Assembly: GCA_002347035.1 (NCBI GenBank)
Contig: DEAM01000005.1
Location: forward strand, 131,948 to 195,947
From: Gemmatimonadales bacterium UBA2982
GTDB taxonomy: Bacteria; Gemmatimonadota; Gemmatimonadetes; Longimicrobiales; Gaopeijiaceae
Reading direction: 5' to 3'
DNA length: 64,000 nucleotides
Positions 8,097-16,532 of this stretch are shown here, piece after piece. How positions within the stretch are numbered: position 1 is the stretch's first letter; each line of letters begins with the position of its first letter. Below the pieces are notes generated by a model, which was not told where the DNA came from, did no database searches, and saw only the letters and a list, made by a program, of their open reading frames with translations. A program made the position numbers and the translations under genes.

Positions 8097-9361
8097 CTAG
8101 AAGTTTTGAGTCCCGCACGGCCGATTGGTTGTCCGTGCATGAGGCCACCGAGAAAATCATAGCGGGAGTCACGCCCCTCAGGGTTGAGCGTGTCCTACTG
8201 TCGGACAGCCTTGGGCGAGCCTTAGCGGAAGACCTGGTGGCTGATGCCACCCTTCCACCCTGGAATAACAGTGGCATGGATGGTTTCGCGGTTCGTGCGA
8301 AAGACATCAAAGGAGCAAGCAAGGAATCTCCAATTCGCTTAGTAGTCACGCGACATGTGAGAGCAGGTGATGCACCCGGTCCCGAAGTCGGTCAGGGCGA
8401 GGCCGTGCGGATCATGACTGGCGCACCTGTGCCATCACTAACTGACTCGGTGGTTCGTGTTGAGGATACCGATGCCGAGTCCGATTCTGGAGTTGTGCAG
8501 GTCTTTGATGATCGTGATGCAGGTGCTAACGTGCGGCCTGCCGGTCAGGATATGCGCCCAGGAGAAAGGCTGCTTGGGTTAGGTCACACGATCGCACCAG
8601 GAGCTGTGGGAGTCCTCGCTTCCGCTGGACGGGGTCGCGTCTTAGTCCACAGCCGCCCTCAGGTAGCAGTGTTAACAACAGGCAATGAGTTACGCGGTCC
8701 TGATCAGTTTGAGGACGTTAGATCTGGAGCTGGCATTCCTGACTCGAACGGACCTATGACATCGGCATTGGTTGCCGCTGCTGGAGGATCTGTGATGCAG
8801 TTGGGTCCATCAGCAGATGACGAAAGAGACCTAAGGAACTGGATCAACAAGGCCGAAGATTGTGACGCTCTAATCACGGTTGGCGGTGCGTCGATGGGAG
8901 ACGCTGATCTCGTCAAGAGAGTCTTAGATCGAATGGGCTATCGATCAGGATTCTGGAGGGTGCGCATGCGGCCAGGAAGTCCTGTGGGCTTTGGGTGGCT
9001 CCCACGCGGAGATAGGCTGCAGCCAGTCTTCAGTCTTCCTGGAAATCCGACGTCAGCATTTGTGACTTTCGAATTGCTGGTCCGCCCATTCCTACTGCGG
9101 TTAGGTGGACACCGTGACACTGACCGGAGGCGAATCGTCTGCCGGACTGAAGAGGCTATACATTCCCCTGCTCAGCTGACGTACTTTCTTCGTGTGCAGC
9201 TCTCAGGAACCAGTGAAAATTCCGGAGTTCGACTAACCGGACCGCAGGGCTCTGGTCTGGTGAGTGGCTTGGGTCGGGCGGATGGTCTGGCAATCATACC
9301 AGAAGATGTATCCAGAGTTCAGGAAGGTGAGGGAGTCACCGTAATGCTGCTTGAAGGATGA
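8093..9361 (+). CDS. moeA: Molybdopterin molybdenumtransferase
   Basis: MoeA inserts molybdate into adenylylated molybdopterin in the last step of molybdenum cofactor synthesis. The sequence carries the family landmarks in order: LPPWNNSGMDGFAVRAKD, RIMTGAPVP with VVRVEDT, GQDMRPGERLL, TTGNEL, DSNGPMTSAL, GGASMGDADLVKRVL, and FSLPGNPTSAFVTFELLVRP near the C-terminus. I chose GTG 8093, which overlaps the preceding stop by four bases, over GTG 8048, which would put 15 unrelated residues inside the previous gene. The stop overlaps the next gene (ATGA). A MogA-type partner lies 43 kb away at 52655-53161, so the late Moco steps are both in this window. Confidence 0.93.
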   Translation: MTRSFESRTADWLSVHEATEKIIAGVTPLRVERVLLSDSLGRALAEDLVADATLPPWNNSGMDGFAVRAKDIKGASKESPIRLVVTRHVRAGDAPGPEVGQGEAVRIMTGAPVPSLTDSVVRVEDTDAESDSGVVQVFDDRDAGANVRPAGQDMRPGERLLGLGHTIAPGAVGVLASAGRGRVLVHSRPQVAVLTTGNELRGPDQFEDVRSGAGIPDSNGPMTSALVAAAGGSVMQLGPSADDERDLRNWINKAEDCDALITVGGASMGDADLVKRVLDRMGYRSGFWRVRMRPGSPVGFGWLPRGDRLQPVFSLPGNPTSAFVTFELLVRPFLLRLGGHRDTDRRRIVCRTEEAIHSPAQLTYFLRVQLSGTSENSGVRLTGPQGSGLVSGLGRADGLAIIPEDVSRVQEGEGVTVMLLEG

Positions 9362-9807
9362 TCATCTGGAGGTTGGGAGTTGTGGTCCTTATAGTCCTGG
9401 GGACCATGGCCTGCGGACTGCCCCGTTGGCCAGTCAAGGGCCCACTCACCTCTGATTTTGGGCTTCGGGTATTACTCAGGAGCCCCGACATACACCGTGG
9501 TGTGGACTTTGGAGTACCAACAGGCACAGAGGTTCGAGCGATGGACGGGGCCCGGGTCCGCTTTGCCGGAGTCATGGACGGTTTTGGCAACGTAATATGG
9601 CTCGATCATGGACGATCTACCCTAACCGTATACGCCCACCTTTCCGAGATCAGAGTCCAAGAAGGTGAGAGTGTTACAGGAGGACAGGTTATTGGACTCA
9701 GCGGAGCTTCCGGAAATGTTACTGCCCCTCATCTACACTTTGAGATTTGGCGCTGGGGGCGCGAGGTTGACCCAGTCCCTCTCCTAGGTGGCAGGCCAAC
9801 TATCTAA
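9358..9807 (+). CDS. M23-family peptidoglycan endopeptidase, lipoprotein
   Basis: This 149-aa protein is almost only an M23 (LytM) domain. The zinc ligands are visible in HRGVDFG and in HLHFEIW, and the domain has the usual GVPTGTEVRAMDGARVRFAG and YAHLSEIRVQEGESVTGGQVIG elements. The N-terminus is a short hydrophobic segment ending in the lipobox GTMAC, so it is probably anchored in the outer or inner membrane. All active-site histidines appear intact, so it may be an active hydrolase rather than an EnvC/NlpD-type activator. The start codon overlaps the moeA stop (ATGA), and its stop overlaps the end of the convergent etfA. Confidence 0.9.
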   Translation: MIIWRLGVVVLIVLGTMACGLPRWPVKGPLTSDFGLRVLLRSPDIHRGVDFGVPTGTEVRAMDGARVRFAGVMDGFGNVIWLDHGRSTLTVYAHLSEIRVQEGESVTGGQVIGLSGASGNVTAPHLHFEIWRWGREVDPVPLLGGRPTI

Positions 9808-10793
9808 GACCGCTCTCTGAGCGCTTCGATTTCCTGCACCAGTCGCGGGATGACTTCGAATAAGTTCCCAACGATCCCATAGTTTGCGATGTCAAAGATC
9901 GGAGCATCGGCGTCATCATTAATCGCCACAATCGTCTGCGCAGTCCGCATCCCTGCAAGGTGCTGAATAGCTCCAGAAATTCCCACGGCAATGTAAAGTT
10001 TTGGGGCGATAGTCTTACCCGTCTGCCCTACCTGCTCGCTATGAGGCCTCCATCCCGCATCTACCACGGCTCTTGATGCTCCTAGGGCAGCTCCAGGACC
10101 CAACGCATCTCGAAGCTGCTCAAGCAATCTCCAGTTTGAAGGCTCCCTCATCCCCCGCCCGCCCGAAACCACCGTCGATGCGTCAGATACATCGAGTACA
10201 CTCTTGGCTAAAGTCTTTCGCTCGAGTACGCGCACCGGCCATAACCCAGGGTCAATATCTGGCCTAAACATATGTACCTGAGCAGACTCCGGAGACTCAC
10301 AGGCCGGGAAGAGATTCGGACGAAGAGACATAAGTGCTGGTGTCGCCTTGATCTCAAGCTCAACCAAAGCTTTACCGGCATAAACGGGACGCTCTATCAC
10401 TACTTGACCATCCTCTACCCGGACACCTGTCACATCGGTGGCGAGTGGCACATCCAGAAGTGCCGCAACCCGTGGAGCCAGATCTTTACCTAGTGTTGTG
10501 GCTGCGAGCATAACTGCAGCGTAGTCGCCCTGGTTCACGCGGTCACGGATTACTCTGGCGTACCCTTCAGGGTTGTAGTCAGAAAGCTCAGCATGCTCAG
10601 CGATATCAATACGCACTACTCCAAATTGTCCGAACTCAGCCGCATTCTCAGCAGTTCCTGGACCACCCAAAACCAGCACATGGACGCTGCCGCCTATCTC
10701 AGATGCAATACTAGATGCAACAGTGACAACTTCGCTGCCGGAAGTGCTTATCCGGCAATTCCTTTGCTCTAAAAAAACCATTACATCAGCCAT
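9804..10793 (-). CDS. etfA: Electron transfer flavoprotein alpha subunit
   Basis: EtfA with EtfB forms the FAD-binding heterodimer that accepts electrons from acyl-CoA and related dehydrogenases and passes them to ETF:quinone oxidoreductase. The 329-aa protein has the N-terminal ETF fold and the C-terminal FAD domain, with VVSGGRGMREPSNW, VGQTGKTIAPKLYIAVGISG and AIQHLAGM followed by IVAINDDADAPIFDIANYGIVGN given here in two parts: IVAINDDADAPIF and DIANYGIVGN. It starts directly on the etfB stop (TGATG overlap). No ETF-quinone oxidoreductase gene is in the window. Confidence 0.96.
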   Translation of the reverse strand: MADVMVFLEQRNCRISTSGSEVVTVASSIASEIGGSVHVLVLGGPGTAENAAEFGQFGVVRIDIAEHAELSDYNPEGYARVIRDRVNQGDYAAVMLAATTLGKDLAPRVAALLDVPLATDVTGVRVEDGQVVIERPVYAGKALVELEIKATPALMSLRPNLFPACESPESAQVHMFRPDIDPGLWPVRVLERKTLAKSVLDVSDASTVVSGGRGMREPSNWRLLEQLRDALGPGAALGASRAVVDAGWRPHSEQVGQTGKTIAPKLYIAVGISGAIQHLAGMRTAQTIVAINDDADAPIFDIANYGIVGNLFEVIPRLVQEIEALRERS

Positions 10794-11542
10794 CAGATCA
10801 CCTTGGCCTCTTCCCGGAGCACCCTAAGTAACTCGGGGACAGCATCTGGCCCCTCGCCAACGATTCGACCTGGTGGACGTGATACAGGTTTGAAAAGACC
10901 TCTTACACAGACGCGTGACTCCGTCAATGCAGCTGCTTTAACCTCCAAGGGTTTCCTCTTGGAAGCCATTATATTCTTGAGGGTGGCCAGTCGTGGCTCG
11001 TGGGGACCTTTTGCGATGGTCAGAACAGCAGGAAGATCAACTTCGACAACCTCAGTAGTGCTATCAACTTCTCGACAGCAGATAGCCCTCCCATCGAGAA
11101 TTTCGAAGGATAGAACCCCGGTTACACACGGGCGTCCGATAAGCGCCGCCACCATTGGTCCAACCTGCTGTTGGTCATCATCCACAGCCTTGATTCCGAA
11201 TAGGATGAGTTCTGCCTCAGCGGACTCTACCTCTTTAGCTAGAGCCTTCGCGGTTCTTAGCCCGTCCATATCAAAATCACCGGTAAGAAGCACCGCACTG
11301 TCAGCTCCCATCGCAAGCCCCTTACGCAGGGTTTCCTGAGCGGACATATCGTCCAAGGTGACCAGAGCTAACTCACCATCATCGCTTGCGTCCCTTTGCC
11401 GGAGACCAAGTTCAATAGCGTATTCGTCATAGGGACTGATGATGTATTTGACACCTTCGAAATCGATCGCTGAACCAGAAATATCTATCCGTATGCTCGT
11501 CCCTGTATCCGGCACACGCTTTAGGCACACGATGACTCTCAC
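10793..11542 (-). CDS. etfB: Electron transfer flavoprotein beta subunit
   Basis: This 249-aa partner of EtfA binds AMP structurally and contacts electron-donor dehydrogenases. It shows the family features: N-terminal VCLKRVPDT, ISPYDEYAIELGLR, LRKGLAMGADSAVLL, and the conserved QVGPMVAALIGRPCVTGV region. The C-terminal recognition loop lies in LPAVLTIAKGPHEPRLATLKNIMASKRKP, seen here as LPAVLTIAKGPHEPR and LKNIMASKRKP. Start is GTG at 11542. It lies 36 bp after the upstream antiporter gene on the same strand, so co-transcription with nhaC is possible. Confidence 0.95.
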   Translation of the reverse strand: MRVIVCLKRVPDTGTSIRIDISGSAIDFEGVKYIISPYDEYAIELGLRQRDASDDGELALVTLDDMSAQETLRKGLAMGADSAVLLTGDFDMDGLRTAKALAKEVESAEAELILFGIKAVDDDQQQVGPMVAALIGRPCVTGVLSFEILDGRAICCREVDSTTEVVEVDLPAVLTIAKGPHEPRLATLKNIMASKRKPLEVKAAALTESRVCVRGLFKPVSRPPGRIVGEGPDAVPELLRVLREEAKVI

Positions 11543-11578
11543 AAGGTGAACCTATCCACTAATGGAAAGATGGATCCG

Positions 11579-12991
11579 TCATAGCGTAGCACCTAGAATG
11601 CCGAAGCAAGTGGCCGCAATGGCTCCCCCCACCAATGCGTATGGCAACTGCGTGCGTACGTGATCAATGTGGTCAGTTGCTGAAGCCATTGATGACAGTA
11701 TCGTCGTGTCGCTGATTGGTGAGCAGTGGTCACCAAAGATACCCCCTGCTAGCGAAGCTGCGACGAAGGGTGAAAGAGGAAGGCCGAGTGTTAGCGCTGC
11801 GGGTACCGCTATCGGAAGCATAATTCCGAATGTGCCCCAGCTGGTACCGGTTGCAAAAGCGATTCCCCCAGAAACAAGGAATACGAGTGGCAAGTATAAA
11901 AAGTTTGGCATTGTCCCCGCGGTCACTTGAGCCACGTATTCACCAGTCCCAAGGATCTCGATAACATCCCCAAGTGCTAGTGCTAGCAGGATAATCAACG
12001 CTAAAGGTACTAGGGCTCCAGCTCCCTTGAGAGCAATCTTCACTAGCTGATCAATTGTGAACGCACGCTGCCACCGAAGCATCACCCAGGAAGTTGCCAG
12101 GCCGGCTAGAACTGACCACAGCACGCTAGTTGAGCCGGATCCGTCAAGTAGAGAACCATTGCCAGTCACGTATAATGCAACCGGCATGAACAAGACCATC
12201 GTGACAATGGGCAAAATCATGTTAACCGCACGAGCCGGCACACCCTCAACGACCTCGGGAGTCAGAACTTCCTCATCGATCATGGGAGTCGCATCTGGCC
12301 ACAGAACCTGACCATCTCTTGCGCGAGCTTCAGCCCTCTTCATAGGGCCTAGGTCGATGCGCCATATGATCACCGCCAGTACCATGAAGACTGCAGCGAT
12401 CGCGTAGAAGTTAAATACTACTGCTTGCAGGAAAACCCGCAGTGCGTCCTCGACACCGAGGCCCTCAAGAATGCCAAGATTGTAAGCACCCCAGGCATTC
12501 ATAGGGATCAGAATACAGATGGGAGAAGAAGTCGAGTCTATGATATAAGCCAGCTTCTCACGTGAGCACCTGTAACGATCAAATAGGGGTCTGGAGATCG
12601 CCCCAGCCACAAGTACAGTGATGTTTCCCTCGATGAAGATCACGATGCCTGTAAGCCATGCCAGTAGCTGTGCCCGCATAGGTGAATCCACCCACCGATT
12701 GCGCTCAAGCATAGCCACAAAGCCACGCACCCCCCCCGACATTTCAAGCGTGGCAATCAAGGCTCCAATCACGAGAGTAAACATGATCACCTTCGCATCC
12801 CCGTCATTCGCGAGAACGGCTACCGCACCTTGAATCGACGAGGAGATACCAGTTAGTGGGTTCCAACTCTCAATAATTGTCCAAGCGAACCAAGTACCAC
12901 CGGCGAGCGACAGATAGACCTGCCTAGTCCAGATAGCCAACATAATGGCTATTAGCGGTGGAAAGACCGAGATCCAGGTAGGGTCGCTCAT
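11579..12991 (-). CDS. NhaC-family Na+/H+ antiporter
   Basis: This is a 470-aa polytopic inner membrane protein of the NhaC/ion transporter superfamily, expected to exchange cytoplasmic sodium for protons. The evidence is an array of hydrophobic segments through its length and the family motifs GNITVLVAGAISRPLFDRY, DSTSSPICILIPMNAWG, ATGTSWGTFGIMLPIA and GDHCSPISDTTILSSMAS, the last being the most diagnostic. An amino-acid or dicarboxylate exchanger within the same superfamily cannot be excluded, so I give no gene symbol. It is followed by etfB on the same strand. Confidence 0.88.
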   Translation of the reverse strand: MSDPTWISVFPPLIAIMLAIWTRQVYLSLAGGTWFAWTIIESWNPLTGISSSIQGAVAVLANDGDAKVIMFTLVIGALIATLEMSGGVRGFVAMLERNRWVDSPMRAQLLAWLTGIVIFIEGNITVLVAGAISRPLFDRYRCSREKLAYIIDSTSSPICILIPMNAWGAYNLGILEGLGVEDALRVFLQAVVFNFYAIAAVFMVLAVIIWRIDLGPMKRAEARARDGQVLWPDATPMIDEEVLTPEVVEGVPARAVNMILPIVTMVLFMPVALYVTGNGSLLDGSGSTSVLWSVLAGLATSWVMLRWQRAFTIDQLVKIALKGAGALVPLALIILLALALGDVIEILGTGEYVAQVTAGTMPNFLYLPLVFLVSGGIAFATGTSWGTFGIMLPIAVPAALTLGLPLSPFVAASLAGGIFGDHCSPISDTTILSSMASATDHIDHVRTQLPYALVGGAIAATCFGILGATL

Positions 12992-13077
12992 CCCTCTACA
13001 GGCTCCTTCATAGAATCCGAGCTGTCAGGTTAGCTCACCGCGTCAAGGCACGTGAGATAAGATATGTGAAGTCAGTC

Positions 13078-14811
13078 TCAGGTACGGCTACGCGAGCGAC
13101 CACGTCGCTGGCTGCTAGTGTTCCTCCCTGCGTCGCCTGTGGCACTAGCCTTGATAGCACTGCGACGTTCGTAATCAGCTCCCCAAGCCTCAAGAAGCTG
13201 CTCCGCTCGATTAGCCGGGACTACCTGCGATACGGCTGCGGGATCATTCTGAAGAATCACAAACAATTCTGAGCCGAAACGCTCGACAAGTGTTTTAGCC
13301 GTCTTCTCACCTACACCACGGTACCGATGTGTTAGATAGCGAACGATAGCTTCTGGATCGTTAGGTAAACCCAAACCCTCCAAGAAAGCTCCACCTGAAG
13401 TCACACTCTTTACACCTATGCTCGGAAGAGATTGGTCTTCTGAAACCAGGGGCTCCTGTTCTTCACTACGACGTCGTGTCGACCCTCGGCGAGGTCCGAG
13501 ACGACGACCGGGGTCCTCTTGCTCAGTCGGTAAGACATCAATGACTTTGCGGGCCTCCGTGGTCGTCTCTGCCCCATTCTGGACAGTTTCAGCGAGTTGT
13601 ATCTCACCTTCAGATGAGGGTGCCGCAACCTTCTCGGCGGACTTTTCTGGCGTCTCTTCCGCAACCGTGTCCGGGAGTGATACGTCAAAGTTACCCGTTT
13701 CACTGCGCTCTATGTGAATCACCCCATGATCAGCGGCCTGAGACAGGAATCGGCTAAACTTTGGAAAGCCTAGCTCGGCCTCGTCAAAGTTGGAGTGTTG
13801 CTCAAGAATCTTACGCTTTACATCTGAATCCCTAGCCGGGTCACGACCAGCCACCTTGAGTCGCTCAAGAGTGTTGGTAAGAATGGCATAAGCATCTCGA
13901 AGCGGATCTTCGGACCCTGTCAGGGCTTCGGTCTGCCGCGAAGAAACGGGAACTTTTTCTTCACGTTCCTTGCGTCCCCCCCGTCCTCTTTCACGGTTAC
14001 TTGGACTTTGATCACCCTGTGGCCTTTTTCCTCCACCGCCCTTGGTGGGTCTGATCTCATACTGTCCGTTACCCACCTTATGTAATTTTACGAGACCTCT
14101 TGAAGAGGCTTCCGCCAAGAACTTGCTGAACTTACTGAACCCGATAGAGCCCTCATCAAAACTAGGTTCGAGTTCCTGCATTACTTGCTTAAGGCGATCA
14201 GAGCGCATGACATCAGAACGGCTCACCATCTTGGCAACAGCTTCTTTGACCAAAACCCATGGGTCTCGATCCCTACTGCTTAGGTCGGTTGTCTTTGTGA
14301 GACCAGTAAGACTCGTATACGAGTAATACTCATCACAGTTCTGGACGAGGATATCAGAGCTAGACTCTTGGATGCCGACTCCAATTACATACTTCCCGTA
14401 CTCCTTGAGCTTCAACACGAGACTTGAGAAATCAGAGTCTCCCGTAAGGAGTATGAAAGTTCCAATTTCGGGACGCGTGAAGACCAGCTCAAGCGCGTCG
14501 ATCGCCATGCGGATGTCGGTCGCATTTTTCTTATTACTGCCATAGGCCGGAGCGAAAATCAGGTCGACCGAGGCCTCTGAGAGAGGCACAATATATTGTG
14601 GGTACCTCCGCCAGTCGGCATAAGCTCTCTGGACGCTCACCTTCACCTTAATCACATCCGATTCGAGAAGGGTCTTTAGCTCCTTAGAGAGATTGCTACG
14701 CATACCCATTGTGACATTATCGAAGTCTATGAGCAGCGCGGCATGTAAGGAGTCGGGGGCCACTAAGGGAGGTTCTCCCTGGTGAGGGGCCCGGGTGTAC
14801 GGAACAGTCAT
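13078..14811 (-). CDS. NYN (PIN-like) nuclease domain with two LOTUS/OST-HTH domains and C-terminal HhH
   Basis: Residues about 23-170 form a NYN domain of the LabA/DUF88 type with acidic active-site candidates in LLIDFDNV (D29, D31), NATDIRMAIDAL (D99) and LLTGDSDFSSLV (D125, D127). Two OST-HTH/LOTUS-like modules follow at about 183-254 and 302-379, each with the pattern GFSKFSKFLAEA or GFPKFSRFLSQA. The linkers are rich in Arg and Gly. At about 487-545 there is a helix-hairpin-helix unit (YRGVGEKTAKTLVERFG), and the tail is Arg/Ser rich. NYN domains are known RNases and LOTUS domains bind RNA, so an RNA-processing or RNA-silencing role is plausible but unproven. No Shine-Dalgarno is visible before ATG 14811. 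An inverted repeat lies just upstream. Confidence 0.85.
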   Translation of the reverse strand: MTVPYTRAPHQGEPPLVAPDSLHAALLIDFDNVTMGMRSNLSKELKTLLESDVIKVKVSVQRAYADWRRYPQYIVPLSEASVDLIFAPAYGSNKKNATDIRMAIDALELVFTRPEIGTFILLTGDSDFSSLVLKLKEYGKYVIGVGIQESSSDILVQNCDEYYSYTSLTGLTKTTDLSSRDRDPWVLVKEAVAKMVSRSDVMRSDRLKQVMQELEPSFDEGSIGFSKFSKFLAEASSRGLVKLHKVGNGQYEIRPTKGGGGKRPQGDQSPSNRERGRGGRKEREEKVPVSSRQTEALTGSEDPLRDAYAILTNTLERLKVAGRDPARDSDVKRKILEQHSNFDEAELGFPKFSRFLSQAADHGVIHIERSETGNFDVSLPDTVAEETPEKSAEKVAAPSSEGEIQLAETVQNGAETTTEARKVIDVLPTEQEDPGRRLGPRRGSTRRRSEEQEPLVSEDQSLPSIGVKSVTSGGAFLEGLGLPNDPEAIVRYLTHRYRGVGEKTAKTLVERFGSELFVILQNDPAAVSQVVPANRAEQLLEAWGADYERRSAIKASATGDAGRNTSSQRRGRSRSRT

Positions 14812-14818
14812 TCAGTTC

Positions 14819-14851
14819 GTCTCGCAGATTTTATCTGTCCTGTTGCGAGAC
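14819..14851. repeat. Inverted repeat before the NYN-LOTUS gene
   Basis: Arms GTCTCGCA (14819-14826) and TGCGAGAC (14844-14851) match perfectly, with a 17-base centre. The centre holds a TAAAAT -10-like hexamer on the reverse strand. The repeat ends eight bases before the start codon. It could be an operator over the promoter or an RNA hairpin controlling translation. Confidence 0.6.
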
Positions 14852-14936
14852 CTCCCCACCTCTTCCACGTCGATAAGATCATGGAAAGGTCGGGGAAGCC
14901 TTCGGAGCCACTCACAGTGAGTGTCGCAGCCTCCTT

Positions 14937-16532
14937 TTACACCGATTGTCCCTCGGGCTGAGCCAAGCGAGAGAGATCGGTCCTTCGCACCTGCCCCGTG
15001 TCCGTTCGAGGCAGTTCGTCAATGAAGCGCACGAAATCGGGAACCTTGTCGTCCGCAAGTGTCTCGCGGCACCAGTCCATGACTTCTTGGCCAGTGACAA
15101 TCGCTCCCTCTATAGGGACGATGCAGGCGCATATGGCTTCGCCGAGCAGTTCATCGGGTACACCGACCACTACTACCTCCTGTACCGCCGGATGAGCCTC
15201 AATACGAGTCTCAACCTCCCGGGGGTACACATTGAAGCCTGATCTAATAATAACGTCCTTAAGTCGACCAACCAAACGAAGACAACCGTTTTCATCCAAA
15301 AAGCCCAAATCACCAGTGAGGAAATACCCATCTTCGTCAAAGGCTGCCATGGTCTCACGTGGCTGTCGGTAATACCCGAGCATAACACCAGCCCCGCTCA
15401 CTGTGATTTGACCAACGCCGTCTGGAAACAACTCAGAACCGTCCAGTTCTAGGAGGCGCAAGCGTGTCTCTCCAATTGGACGGCCAGCTGACAAACACCG
15501 TTGCTCAAAAGTGTCAGCTGGGCATGAAGCGCTCACAGTCGATGCTGTTTCTGTTAAGGAGTAGGCCGTAGTCACCAGGACCCCAAGAGCCTCACTCAAT
15601 TTTTCAACCAACTCAGGACGCACTGGAGCTCCAGCAATAACTGCGAGACGGAGCGAGGAGAGATCTCTATCACTTACCTCGAGTTCAGCAATTTCCTCTA
15701 GAAAAAGAGTAGGCATGCCATAGTGTACGGTCGCATCGTGCTGATCAATTCCGTTTAGCGTAGGACCTGCGCCGACTTCGCTCAGTAACACGATGGACGC
15801 CCCTGCGAGGAGACTGGAGAGTATCCCTGGGCCCAGACCCCACAAGTGGAACAGCGCGGTTACCCCAATAATGCGATCCTCTGCCGACAGCCCGATAGCA
15901 TCTGCAGTGCCCGCAGCTACCGAAATGAGGTTAGTGTGGCTCAACTCCACACCCTTTGGTTTTCCCATGGTACCGGATGTGTAGACCAGGGCGAAGCAGG
16001 CATTGTCCGGGTCCACTGTAGCTACCGGGTAGTCACGGCCTACGCCAGAAGACATCAGTTCCTGGAACTGGAAAACTCCCTCATCGAACCAGAAATCCCC
16101 CTGCCCTACCGCGATGAGGTGCCGAAGCTCGGGAAGTTGTTGCGTGAACTCCTCAAACAACTCTAGGTAGTGGAGACCATCTATTTGTTCGATGGTCACG
16201 GCACACATAGCTCCTGAGTGGCGTAGCGCATACTGAAGCTCTGCACTAGTCAGTCTGGGATTCAAAGGCACTATAACCAAGCCCAGCTTAGCCGCTGCAA
16301 ACATCGAAACAACGAATTCCGGACATGGAGGAAGGACCAGCGCCATCCGGTCACCCTGCTCTAGGCCTAGATTCGCAAGGCCAGCTGCGAGCGCCTCGGC
16401 TTGCAACTCAACTTGACCGAATGTTACTACATCTTGTCTATACCGTAGGTACGCCCCATTCGGGTCACTTGTAGCACGGTTGGCAAGCACCGCTGCAAGA
16501 GTCAGTCCCTCAAACCGATGGACAAAGCTCAT
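14937..16532 (-). CDS. Acyl-CoA ligase family protein with altered catalytic lysine
   Basis: This 531-aa protein belongs to the AMP-binding (ANL) superfamily, closest in style to medium/long-chain fatty-acid CoA ligases. Motifs are the P-loop-like YTSGTMGKPKGVELSH, TTAYSLTETAS, GDLGFLDENG, and the hinge GRLKDVIIRSGFNVYPREVE. The usual C-terminal motif PRTxxGK is PRTDTGQVRR here: the lysine that normally contacts the carboxylate and phosphate is Gln514. In known ligases this lysine is needed for adenylation but not for thioester formation. The start overlaps the aroB stop (ATGA), so the two are co-transcribed. Substrate unknown. Confidence 0.85.
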   Translation of the reverse strand: MSFVHRFEGLTLAAVLANRATSDPNGAYLRYRQDVVTFGQVELQAEALAAGLANLGLEQGDRMALVLPPCPEFVVSMFAAAKLGLVIVPLNPRLTSAELQYALRHSGAMCAVTIEQIDGLHYLELFEEFTQQLPELRHLIAVGQGDFWFDEGVFQFQELMSSGVGRDYPVATVDPDNACFALVYTSGTMGKPKGVELSHTNLISVAAGTADAIGLSAEDRIIGVTALFHLWGLGPGILSSLLAGASIVLLSEVGAGPTLNGIDQHDATVHYGMPTLFLEEIAELEVSDRDLSSLRLAVIAGAPVRPELVEKLSEALGVLVTTAYSLTETASTVSASCPADTFEQRCLSAGRPIGETRLRLLELDGSELFPDGVGQITVSGAGVMLGYYRQPRETMAAFDEDGYFLTGDLGFLDENGCLRLVGRLKDVIIRSGFNVYPREVETRIEAHPAVQEVVVVGVPDELLGEAICACIVPIEGAIVTGQEVMDWCRETLADDKVPDFVRFIDELPRTDTGQVRRTDLSRLAQPEGQSV

